Origin: Erysipelotrichales bacterium | GTDB taxonomy: Bacteria > Bacillota_I > Bacilli_A > Erysipelotrichales > Erysipelotrichaceae | Assembly (NCBI GenBank): GCA_910576345.1 | Contig: CAJTIT010000019.1 | Coordinates: forward strand, 1-58,702 | Direction of reading: 5' to 3' | DNA: 58,702 nucleotides | Part shown: piece by piece, positions 44,922 to 54,300 of the stretch | Layout of the letters: each line of letters starts with the position of its first letter | Position numbering within the stretch: the first letter of the stretch is position 1 | Made by a program: the position numbers and the translations under genes | Notes under the pieces: model-generated | What the model was told of the DNA's origin: nothing | Seen by the model: only the letters and a program-made list of their open reading frames with translations | Database searches by the model: none

Positions 44922-47348
44922 TTATTGAAATCTTCTTAATCGCAGCGCATTGGAAACAACACTGACGCTGGAGAATGCCATTGCGGCTCCTGCGAATACC
45001 GGAGATAACAGCGGCCCACCAAATAAATACAGAATGCCGGCTGCGATTGGAATACCCAATGAATTATAGAAAAAAGCCCAAAATAAATTCTGCTTGATAT
45101 TTTTGATGACTGCCTTTGATAAACGAATGGAAGTTAAGACATCCTGCAACTGATCTTTGACCAAGACGATGTCCGCACTCTCCACTGCGACATCGCTGCC
45201 ACTTCCGATGGCAATACCGATATTGCTTTGGGTAAGCGCCACCGCATCATTGATTCCATCCCCTACCATTGCGACTTTTTTACCTTGGTTTTGTAATTTC
45301 ATGATCTCGTTGGCTTTTCCATCCGGCAATACTTGTGCAATCACTTGTGAAATGCCGGCTTTTTGCGCAATGGCTTTTGCGGTCACTTCATGATCTCCGG
45401 TAATCATGATGGTCTCAATTCCCTGTTCCTGAAGTTGTTTCACGACTATAGAGCTTTCCGTTTTAATCTCATCTGCGATGGCTATTAACGCAAAGACGGT
45501 CTTTGTATTTGCCAGCCAAATGACCGTTTTTCCTTCTTTTGACCATGATTGTTCCTGTTCTATATAGGCGGTAGTATCAATACCGTTCTCTTTTATCAGC
45601 GTCTCATTTCCCAATATATATGTTTCCTGTTGTATCGTTCCTTGAAGACCACGTCCGTTGAGAATCATAATATTGTCGGCGACATCACTTTGTAAGTCTT
45701 GTTCCTGTGCCTTAGCGATAATCGCTTTGGCGAGTGGATGCTGGCTGCCTGCTTCCAAGGCTGATGCGATTTGCAATATCTTTGAATTATCGATCGCTCC
45801 TGTTATATTGGTAACAACCGGTTTTCCTTTGGTCAAAGTACCGGTCTTATCAAATACAACCGTATCAATATGCGCCGTTTCTTCCAACGCTTCACCACTT
45901 TTTATAAATACGCCCATTTGTGCTGCTTTTCCGGTACCCACCATAATCGCCGTTGGTGTCGCCAATCCCAAAGCACATGGACAAGCGATGACCAAAACAC
46001 TAACGAAGATCGTCAATGAAAATGCAGGATCTTGTTTCACGGCAAACCATATAAGTGCGGCCAATAACGCAATACTCATAACCGCCGGAACAAAAATCAA
46101 AGAAATGCGATCCGCAATGCGTGCAATAGGCGCTTTCTTTCCTTGTGCTGCTTCAACCATTTGAATAATTTTTGATAAGGTAGAATCTTGTGGCAGTGCG
46201 CTGACTTTTACTTTTAATCTTCCATCCAAATTGATGGTTCCGCCAATTACAGAATCACCGATATTTTTATCAACCGGCATACTTTCACCCGTCAACATGC
46301 TTTCATCAACGGCGCACATACCTTCCACAATCACACCATCCAGCGGAATGTGATCGCCTGCCTTCACAATGATCTCATCGTGCAAGGCAATTTCATCCAA
46401 ACCAACAAGGATTTCTTTTCCATCTTTCCAAAGTGTTGCTTCTTCGGGCCGTAATGATAATAAAGATGAAATCGCACCTGTTGTTTTCTCTTTTGATTTT
46501 GCCTCTAAATGTTTGCCGAACATTACGAGTGCGACAACAACACCTGCCGATTCAAAATATAGTTCATGTACATAATGTAATTGTCCTTGCATAACCTGCA
46601 TCAACGAATATAAAGAGTATACATAGGCGCTTCCCGTACCAATCGCAACCAAAGTATCCATATTGGGTGCGCCATGAAACAACGCTTTGATTCCTCTTGT
46701 AAAAAAGGAAAAGCCCAGCATAAGAATTGCGCTTGCCAATACAAACTGAATAAATGCAAAATTCATAGGATTTGTTTCATAATGAATGATCGCAGGAAGC
46801 GGAAGTGTGATATTGCCTAACATATGAGACATACCAATATACAATAAAACAAAAGCCAAGAGTAAAGTCACATAGATTTTTGTATCTCGTTTTGGCGTTT
46901 CTATCTCCTGTTTGCTTCCTTGAAGCACTTCTGCCTGAAAACCGAGCTGTGCAATTTTATCCATGATTTCCGTTCGTTTGATCTTTCCTGCATCGTATAA
47001 CAATGATGCGCGATTCATTACCAAATTGACATTTATGCGCTTGACGCCTTCCATTTTGGAAATACTGCGCTCAATACTGGCGGCACAAGCTGCACAGTGC
47101 ATTCCGCTGATAGATAATTCAATATCTTTTAAATGCTCCATTTCCGATAAGGAAAAGCCGGCCTTGGATAATCGTTCATTATAAACATCAATCGATTCTA
47201 CAGGATCACCATGAATCGTAACCTGATTCAAAATCAAATTGACACTCGCATGATCCACCGATTCCATTTTATTTAAAATCCGCTCTACGCTTGCTGCACA
47301 AGCTGCACAGGTCATTCCTTTTACTTCATAAGTTTTTTCTGTATGCAT
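44922..47348 (-). CDS. copA: Copper-exporting P1B-type ATPase
   Basis: 808 residues. Pumps Cu(I) out of the cytoplasm using ATP. Two N-terminal heavy-metal domains with MTCAACAAS (C14, C17) and MHCAACAAS (about residue 90), eight membrane helices, actuator TGESMPVDK, the metal-transport CPC in VIACPCALGLATPTAI, phosphorylation site DKTGTLTKGKP, SQHPLAKAI and GDGINDAVAL. The length is usual. It directly follows csoR on the minus strand with a 10-base gap and shares its copper-controlled promoter. No separate copZ chaperone is seen. The 3' end lies 12 bases from the decayed IS3 copy, which has displaced any terminator. Confidence 0.96.
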   Translation of the reverse strand: MHTEKTYEVKGMTCAACAASVERILNKMESVDHASVNLILNQVTIHGDPVESIDVYNERLSKAGFSLSEMEHLKDIELSISGMHCAACAASIERSISKMEGVKRINVNLVMNRASLLYDAGKIKRTEIMDKIAQLGFQAEVLQGSKQEIETPKRDTKIYVTLLLAFVLLYIGMSHMLGNITLPLPAIIHYETNPMNFAFIQFVLASAILMLGFSFFTRGIKALFHGAPNMDTLVAIGTGSAYVYSLYSLMQVMQGQLHYVHELYFESAGVVVALVMFGKHLEAKSKEKTTGAISSLLSLRPEEATLWKDGKEILVGLDEIALHDEIIVKAGDHIPLDGVIVEGMCAVDESMLTGESMPVDKNIGDSVIGGTINLDGRLKVKVSALPQDSTLSKIIQMVEAAQGKKAPIARIADRISLIFVPAVMSIALLAALIWFAVKQDPAFSLTIFVSVLVIACPCALGLATPTAIMVGTGKAAQMGVFIKSGEALEETAHIDTVVFDKTGTLTKGKPVVTNITGAIDNSKILQIASALEAGSQHPLAKAIIAKAQEQDLQSDVADNIMILNGRGLQGTIQQETYILGNETLIKENGIDTTAYIEQEQSWSKEGKTVIWLANTKTVFALIAIADEIKTESSIVVKQLQEQGIETIMITGDHEVTAKAIAQKAGISQVIAQVLPDGKANEIMKLQNQGKKVAMVGDGINDAVALTQSNIGIAIGSGSDVAVESADIVLVKDQLQDVLTSIRLSKAVIKNIKQNLFWAFFYNSLGIPIAAGILYLFGGPLLSPVFAGAAMAFSSVSVVSNALRLRRFQ

Positions 47349-47358
47349 ATCATTACCT

Positions 47359-47625
47359 CTATTTCATAATTTTTGCCAATACTTCTTCAATTTCGCGCAG
47401 TTTTTCATCTCCGTCATCTTCAAAAGCAATCGCTTGTTTCACACATGTATGCAAATGCCCTGTTAGTATATGCAAATTGGCTTTCTTTAACAATGCGATG
47501 CTCGCCATAACTTGGTTGGAAATATCGATACAATAACGCTCTTCTTCCAGCATGCGTATAATTCCATCCAGTTGTCCTCTGACTGTTTTTAAATTATTGA
47601 ATGCTTTTTTTCTTTCTTCATTCAT
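47359..47625 (-). CDS. csoR: Copper-sensing repressor CsoR
   Basis: 88 residues from the ATG at 47625 (GGAGG 8 bases upstream; a GTG at 47634 overlaps that site). All-helical CsoR/DUF156 repressor, tetrameric, released from DNA by Cu(I). The copper ligands are C32 (RYCIDISNQ), H57 and C61 (GHLHTC), the C-H-C set that marks copper rather than nickel or formaldehyde sensors. First gene of the operon with copA. Confidence 0.93.
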   Translation of the reverse strand: MNEERKKAFNNLKTVRGQLDGIIRMLEEERYCIDISNQVMASIALLKKANLHILTGHLHTCVKQAIAFEDDGDEKLREIEEVLAKIMK

Positions 47626-47636
47626 TCTTTTCACCT

Positions 47637-47690
47637 CCCCCTACGGGTGTGGGGTATAAGAATTATAAAACAAATTGTTTGCATTGTCAA
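47637..47690 (-). promoter_or_regulatory. csoR-copA promoter and CsoR operator
   Basis: Minus strand TTGACA (47690-47685), 17-bp spacer, TATAAT (47667-47662): a perfect sigma-A promoter. Just downstream, ATACCCCACACCCGTAGGGG (47657-47638) is the GC-rich pseudo-palindrome expected of a CsoR site, placed to block the polymerase. Confidence 0.88.
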
Positions 47691-47943
47691 TTCTTCTGCA
47701 TAATAAAAAAAAGGACATTTTCAATAGAACAAAAAAGTATATTTCTATCCATACAGTTATGTTCCAATGAATGATAAAAAAAAGGATTATTGATACATAA
47801 GATGAACAATCTTATTTACACCTCGAGCAGTAGAGAGGAAAGCTTTTCAACTCTGTATCTGCCGTATCAGTATCCTCGTTTTATTTCCTAATAACAGGGC
47901 AATCTAGCCAAATTGTTTCTTTATTCATTTGATTTCGCATCTC

Positions 47944-48458
47944 TTAATCAGCTTTCTTTTTTAATTCTTCTCTTTTTAGTCCGTTCTTTTTTGCGTATGG
48001 ATACCAAAAGCATAAAGACGCCTGTATTTTCCAAAGAAATCGCAGCCAATTCGGTGTAATGAACAAATCTTCTTCTTGATTGAAAGATAATATATTTTGG
48101 CTTCGTTTTTGAAGTGCAATCCCAATGTTCTTGTTAGGTCCATGACCTAAAGGTATATCTTTAAAAAACGAAAAGCATCCAGCGAATACTCCAATCTAAA
48201 ATGTTTTTCACAAACGGACTATAACAGCCATAAAAGCATCTACTGATAATAGTTACTTTTCCAGCCTTTGAGAGAATTGTTCCAATACTGTTATATCCAT
48301 CTTTCATTACACATTTGCCAAGAGTTTTTATCCAACAACCAAAACAGCCGATACAATGCGTATTGTTCCTATATCTGAAATAATATAAATATCATTGTTG
48401 ATTTCAGGAAGCAATGATGAAATTGTTCATTGCTTAAATCATGTATTTAAATATTCAT
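47944..48458 (-). pseudogene. Flavodoxin-family NAD(P)H oxidoreductase, decayed
   Basis: AGGAGG precedes the ATG at 48458, but codon 4 is already TAA. Fragments in three frames match a flavodoxin-like FMN reductase: IHDLSNEQF, NNDIYIISDIGTIR, then CIGCFGCWIKTLGKCVMKDG with GKVTIISRCFYGCYSPFVKN, then GHGPNKNIGIALQKRS to a TAA at 47944. The order and spacing are those of an intact family member of about 170 residues. At least three frameshifts or stops make it dead. Its start overlaps the TetR gene end (ATGA), so it was the regulated gene of that operon. The gap 47691-47943 shows nothing else. Confidence 0.75.
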
Positions 48459-49067
48459 TCTTTTTCCTCCTGCGTTTGATAAGGTATGGAAATGAACTTA
48501 ATGATTTCTTCTACCCTTGTTTCCCAATTATCATCAATTTCAACATTAGGCATCACAACAATAAAAGCTAATCCATGCCCCAAAGCCCACATGGCAATAA
48601 TTTTATTCTGTATTACTTTTTCTGAAAGTTTTGATTTGCTAAAAACCGTTTTCGACGCTTTTTGCAAAATAGCTAAGGGTAATTTTTCATCTGTATCAGC
48701 ATTGTCAAGAGATAATTTTATACTGATGTTCTTGCGTGAAAATAAAAAATCAAAGTAAAACGGATTTTGATAAAAGAACATTACATATATTTTTCCAAGC
48801 ATAGGAAGCAAAGAAGGACTATCTTTATATTCTATGACTGTTTTTTTCTAATTCAGTGACAAATAAATCCATAATGTATTTCTGAATGGCAACTATAAAT
48901 TCATCTTTGGACTTAAAATGAGCATAAGGCGCTGCATTGCTAACCCCACATATTTCAGCTATTTTTCGTAAAGATAACGTTTCTTCCCCTTTCTGTTTAA
49001 CGAAATCTATCCCTGTCTCAATTAAAGCATGTCGCAAATCACCATGATGATATGGTCTCTCTTTCAT
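48455..49067 (-). pseudogene. TetR-family regulator, frameshifted in a run of A
   Basis: The start at 49067 has GGAGG 8 bases upstream. The first frame gives the TetR HTH (YHHGDLRHALIETGIDFV, SLRKIAEICGVSNAAPYAHF, KSKDEFIVAI) and ends at 48825. The second (from about 48838 to 48455) gives the ligand domain, starting EKTVIEYKDSPSLLPMLG. A run of seven A at about 48841-48847 (minus strand) has one base too many; six would join the halves into about 203 residues, a normal TetR length. Phase variation is possible but the partner gene is also dead, so decay is more likely. Confidence 0.8.
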
Positions 49068-49198
49068 AAAACAATCCTCCAATCTTATCACTTTATAGTT
49101 CAATCATCCTCAATCAAATACAATGATTATTCACCATCTTCGCTCTTTTTGAATATCTGTTTTCTATCCTTCATATGATAAAACAAGGAGTGAATGAA

Positions 49199-50128
49199 AT
49201 GGAAAACCTTTATCAAAAAGCTATCACAGAAAAAAACAAATACGTCGATCAGCTGTTATTATTAGACGATGTGCATACTGTCGCAGTTGGCCATAAACAA
49301 ACAGATGATATCATGACCAAAATCCCTGCCATTGTTATTTTTACGACTAAGAAAAAAAGAATGGAAGACATTCCGGAAAATCAGCGAATTCCAAAAACAA
49401 TCAATGGTGTTCCAACCGATATTGTAGAACTGCCGAAATTCAAAAACAGTCAAAGTGAAGAAGCGATAGATATACCCAATCGAAGAAAATATCGTCCGAT
49501 TCCCGGTGGTGCGGAAATTTATATGCCATCCAGTCCTTTTACCGGTGGGTATTGCACCCTTGGTATGTTTGCGCACTCCACGCGACCATCCGATTCCGCA
49601 CAAACGATTTATCTTTTATCCTGTGCCCATTGTTTCTATCGGCCGGATCAAGTAATCTTTCAACCTGAATCCAACGATCCCATTGATCGCATAGCCTATG
49701 CGACACGATTTGTAAATTCCACACATGTGGATGGTGGCATTGCAGAACTACTGGATAATGATCTGGCGGCGCCTTGTGAAATCATCGGCATTGGATCACC
49801 TCTTGGCACATATGATGTCAGTGTTGCCAATTTGGGAGAACTTGTTGTGAAAAGTGGTCGTACGACTGGCACAACTGTTGGCGCAATCGCTTATTTAAAT
49901 GCTGATGCTGATGATAAAAAAGACCAAATCATCATTATCGATCAAAACAATGTGACCTTTTCCGATCACGGTGACAGTGGCTCCGTTGTATTGATGGATC
50001 AAGGACCCCAACGTCATAAAGTCATCGGTTTATTATGGGGCGGCGCCTTACAATATACCATACTTTCTCCCATCCGCGACGTATTAAACGAATTAGAAAT
50101 TTCTTTAATCTTCGCAAAGCCGACTTAA
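49199..50128 (+). CDS. Trypsin-like serine protease without signal peptide
   Basis: 309 residues from the ATG at 49199 (AAGGAG 8 bases upstream). Residues 1-100 form an extra N-terminal domain (HTVAVGHKQTDD, IPAIVIFTTKKK, NGVPTDIVE). Residues 105-300 are a chymotrypsin-fold core with a complete triad: H144 in LLSCAHCFY, D178 in HVDGGIAEL and S260 in DHGDSGSVV. KSGRTTGTTVGAI before the Ser strand recalls NAL1-like and other intracellular trypsin-like proteins. There is no signal peptide or anchor, unusual for this fold outside HtrA. It stands alone, shares a hairpin with the convergent nitroreductase, and its substrate is unknown. Confidence 0.75.
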   Translation: MENLYQKAITEKNKYVDQLLLLDDVHTVAVGHKQTDDIMTKIPAIVIFTTKKKRMEDIPENQRIPKTINGVPTDIVELPKFKNSQSEEAIDIPNRRKYRPIPGGAEIYMPSSPFTGGYCTLGMFAHSTRPSDSAQTIYLLSCAHCFYRPDQVIFQPESNDPIDRIAYATRFVNSTHVDGGIAELLDNDLAAPCEIIGIGSPLGTYDVSVANLGELVVKSGRTTGTTVGAIAYLNADADDKKDQIIIIDQNNVTFSDHGDSGSVVLMDQGPQRHKVIGLLWGGALQYTILSPIRDVLNELEISLIFAKPT

Positions 50129-50155
50129 AAAGGAAGAAAATACCACTTTCTTCCT
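50127..50155. terminator. Shared terminator between the protease and nitroreductase genes
   Basis: Perfect 9-bp stem AGGAAGAAA / TTTCTTCCT. The U-tract is on the minus strand, so it serves the nitroreductase best; it starts 3 bases after the protease stop. Confidence 0.8.
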
Positions 50156-50175
50156 GATTGATTACCTATTTCACA

Positions 50176-50958
50176 CTATAATAATCTGCCATCCCATTGT
50201 TTAAGCCAAAAACGAACGCTTCTTGCCATTTCCTTGGAAAATGAGGCGCCTGTTTTACGTGCATAGAACTGCTGCGCATAATTTTCTGCGCCATATGGAT
50301 TATCTAACTGAAATTTCTGTTCCAAGTCATGAAACATTTCATCTTGCTCCGTTTCATTGAGCGAATGATATACATCTTCAAATACAATAAACTTTCGATC
50401 AAAGCGTTCTCTAATAAGATGTGGAAATCCATCCGGATAATGTCCATAAACCACCATGCCTATTGGCATGGTATACTGCGGTAGCTGCAACAGTTCTTTG
50501 ATATATTCGCCATTTTCCAATATATCGCCGATATAACAAGAACCAATATTCATCGACTGGGCGGCTATCACACTGTTTTGAGCCGCGATCATGGCATCTT
50601 CTATTGCCAACATCAATTCACTTTCCTGTGGCGCTTCAAACAAGCGATCTTTTGCCTTACAAAATTCTTTGACCCCTCTTGATTGAAAATAATCAAACCA
50701 ACGCTGATGATCTGCAACAAATACAATCATAAGCGGTGCTTTCGCAATAAATGGCTGGTGATCACATGCTTCTGCCAACAGTTCCTTTTTCTTTTGGTCA
50801 CGTATGATGATCATGGAATACATCATCTGGTTGCCGGCAGATGGCGCACGCATTGCCGCATGGATAATGGCATCTTCCTCTTCTTTTGTAATCGGATCGT
50901 TTGAAAAAGCACGCAAAGATGCTCTTTTTTCAATAACATCCATTGTTTCGTTTTTCAT
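50176..50958 (-). CDS. Nitroreductase-family flavin oxidoreductase
   Basis: 260 residues from the ATG at 50958 (AAAGG 9 bases upstream). FMN-dependent NAD(P)H reductase of the nitroreductase fold. Seen: RASLRAF near the start (FMN phosphate contact), HAAMRAPSAGNQ, AIEDAMIAAQNSVIAAQSMNIGSCYIGDI in outline, and MPIGMVVYGHYPD. The C-terminal 60 residues (ENYAQQFYARKTGASFSKEMARSV) are the tail of the NfsA/FRP-like subgroup that closes over the flavin. Natural substrate unknown. Upstream lies a fragment of a HAD phosphatase gene whose stop sits at this gene's ribosome site. Confidence 0.9.
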   Translation of the reverse strand: MKNETMDVIEKRASLRAFSNDPITKEEEDAIIHAAMRAPSAGNQMMYSMIIIRDQKKKELLAEACDHQPFIAKAPLMIVFVADHQRWFDYFQSRGVKEFCKAKDRLFEAPQESELMLAIEDAMIAAQNSVIAAQSMNIGSCYIGDILENGEYIKELLQLPQYTMPIGMVVYGHYPDGFPHLIRERFDRKFIVFEDVYHSLNETEQDEMFHDLEQKFQLDNPYGAENYAQQFYARKTGASFSKEMARSVRFWLKQWDGRLL

Positions 50959-50974
50959 ATTTCTCATCCTTTCT

Positions 50975-51121
50975 TTATATCCGGCCGAAATGTTCCAAGG
51001 CCTTTAATATGCCATCATCGTCACTGTCCGTAGTTACATAATCGGCCATAGCTTTTAATTCCGGAATCGCATTTCCCATCACAATCGAAAATGGAGCATC
51101 CTGAAACATTTTACGATTACC
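50975..51121 (-). pseudogene. Cof-type HAD phosphatase, C-terminal fragment
   Basis: The frame reads GNRKMFQDAPFSIVMGNAIP, then ELKAMADYVTTDSDDDGILKAL to a TAA at 50975. This is the last 45-50 residues of a Cof/HAD-IIB phosphatase, where the family has a GNA..LK..A..VT....DG pattern. The catalytic N-terminus is absent; a stop lies directly before it and no remains are seen in 51122-51302. Confidence 0.75.
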
Positions 51122-51302
51122 TTACATTTCTTGAAAGCACGCATATGTCTTTCAAACAAACACAGTCTTATATTAGATGATTTTTATGGAATTGTCAACG
51201 CCTCATATAAAACACCAAATTGATGTATGGACAGCTTTCTAGGCCAGAAAGAAAGAGCCAAAATGTAGGAAATAAATACTTTTTGGATCTTACCTAATTT
51301 AT

Positions 51303-51337
51303 AAAAAAGGCGTAGATAACAAAATCATCTACACCTT
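51303..51337 (-). terminator. Terminator of the GH20 fusion gene
   Basis: Minus strand AAGGTGTAGAT-9 nt-ATCTACGCCTT (one G-T pair) followed by TTTT, 17 bases past the stop at 51354. Confidence 0.88.
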
Positions 51338-51353
51338 ATAAGCATTTGTTTTT

Positions 51354-54300
51354 TTAAACTTCTTTTTTCCTTCGAATAAAAGTAATGCCTAGACCAGCTA
51401 AAGCCAGCACTGTCATCCAAAGCATACAATTTCCAGAATCCTTTGTTTCTGTCGCAGTATCTTTGATGAGAGAATTCGGTTGATTTATCGATTCTAACGT
51501 CGTAGATACTGTGGATACGATGGCATAATTGGAATTGTGTGTCGTATTAAACTGGATTGAATTGCCTTTTCTCCAGCTTGGAATGAATGTAATATCTCCA
51601 TCTTCGGAAATATAGACAACATGCAGTTTCTTATGAAACATGTCTTTATCCAATTGAATGGTAACCACCATATTCATAGGATTATCAAGTTTTAGACGGT
51701 CTCCTTCTCGGTTGACAAAGTACATATCGAACAGTTTCTCAATCTTATATTGATTTAAGAATGTCTTGTCTTTGATTTTGTTTTTGAATACTTTGATCAT
51801 TGTGTCTGAGAATCGATCAACCATAAGCTTGACGCCTTCACCCAAACTTGTATCGCTCACAACGCTCACTTCATCTTTGACATAAACGTTGCCTGGATTT
51901 TCTGGCTGATCAGGATCTGTCGGTTGATTTGGATCATCCGGATTTGGTTTTTCATATGCTTCCAATACTTTCGCAGTTTCAAGCAAAACTTTTACAGCCT
52001 GATCTACGTCTGATTGTGCTGCTTCACTATCTTTAAGCATAGATTCTGCATTCGCATATGCATTTTGGAATGCTTCTGCATCTGCTTTTGGATAATCACT
52101 TAGCTGTTTCATTAAATATGCGTATTGATTCAATGCATCTTGTAATGCTTCCTTATTCGCAACAGCAACCAGATTCTTTATTGCATCCTCAATCAACTGT
52201 ACTGCTTGTTCTACTTCTTCTTTTGTTAAATCTTCTTTTTCTAACAACGCTTGTCCGCTAACGATTGCGTCTTGCAGTTTTTGATAGCTTGCTTTTGTAT
52301 AGCCGTCCGGTTGAACAGTGTTTGCTTTTTCGATCGCTGCTTCTAATGGTGCTTTGTCTACTTTTTCTTTTAAGAGATCTTTCGCAGTTTTCAGCGTTTC
52401 AACCGTTTTGTCAATATTGACTTGCGTCGCAAACTCATCTGCGCTGACTTCTTTTGCGTAATCCAATAATGCGCTGAATGCTTCCCAGCTTTCCTGTGTA
52501 TACGCATCTGGTTTTACTTGTTCCAACGTATCAATCCAAGCGTTCAGCTTGCTCTTATCTACACTTTGTTGGTCTACATTGGTCAATGTAATATGATCCA
52601 ACCAATGACTTCCTGCCGGCACACTTGACACAATATTGAACAAGTAAAGCTTTCCTAAATCAGCCGGTGCCGCTACACGATATGCATAATCTTTACCAAT
52701 ACATACTTCTTTTCCTTCAGGTGCTGTTATATAAACACTGTATGTGGATTTATCCAAATCAACTGCAAAACGTACATGATAAGAAGTATTTGGTTCATAT
52801 GCCATATTGCTTTGCACAAAACCAATCACTTTTCCATCTTGCAAGTTGCCGTTATATGCGCCAAATTTTCCATCCTTATACATGCGCATCAACATTGGAA
52901 TTTGTGTATATGAGGTATGATTAGAATCATAAGCGCCCAATCCAACCGGAATATCCACAATGCTTGTATCTTCGGTTGTCGTGACCATATCAAATTCTAC
53001 ATTGACTTTATTGGATGTGTTTTTACCTATTTGACGCTGCGCAGTTGTTTTTCCGCTTGTATCCGGCGTTAATGCCAACAATGCGTCAATGGATGGTCTT
53101 GGCTTGTTATCGAGCGGCGCATATACTTCAAATTCATAAATACTTCCGCTGTAAAAATTGTTGTTACCACTATGTTTCCAGCGTTCTTTCTGCACATATT
53201 TTACGTAACGTGCATCTACGGGATCAATACTAATTTTTTCTTCCGCAGGCACACCTTTGGAAGCAATGATCTGCGCTTCGTTTTTACGGTATACCGTTTC
53301 AAAGTTGATACCGTCTTTGGAAACTTGAATTTCATATTTACCTACTGTAGATTCAAAGTTGACCACAAAATCGCCGATTCTTTTTTCTTCGCCAAGATCA
53401 ACCAACAACCATTGTTCATCTTTATCTTTGGCAAAGGATACGCGTGATTCTGTGCTGACTACACCGTCCACAGCCATTTCACCGGTAAATCTTCCATCGG
53501 ATACTTCCAGGCCTGATACGCTCACATCTTTATTCAGCGCCAGATTTTCTTTCACGATTCCCATGAGTTCAAAAATTTCATCTTTGCTCAAGGCGCGGTT
53601 GTAAATGGACATTTCTGATAACGTGCCTTTGGTGTGATCAAAGACTTTCTCAACCGGAAGCACAAAGGTAGAGCTTTGCTGCGCTTTTCCGGCAATGGTC
53701 GTATTGGTCAATTTTCCATTTCCGATAAGATTGCCGTCAACATACAGCGTTAAATTCTTATTATCACATGCTAATGCAAGTGTGATCGCTTCATTTGCTT
53801 TTGGTGTATAGTTGAATGTAAATTCATACTGGTCTCTTGCATAACTTAGTTTGCCCAGTTTATTGATATAGAACGTACCATCTTTTCCACTAAACAGTGT
53901 CGCATCTTCATTCAGTTCATCCAATGTTAATTTCATCATAATGGTATAAGGGTAACCAATACTATCCATTGGCAATGAAAGATAACCTGTGCCATCAAAG
54001 GAAACAGTTCCATCATTCGCACGTGCATTCGTGAGTGTTGCATCATAACCATTGGTTCCGTTATCTTTGACTGTTGTTCCATCTTCTCCAAATGTGTAGT
54101 TCACAATCAAATCGCTATCGGATTCTACATAACGGCCGGGATTTGCATTTGGTACTTTGTTCTGCAATGCATCGATGCGCTCTTTGAACTGTGCATACGT
54201 CTGTCCGTTGTCATCTTCGCCATACCAAGTCTTTTCTGATACCAAAGATACGGCATCTTTGATTCGATCATGAATATCAAACCAAGAGAAACCGGTTTTA

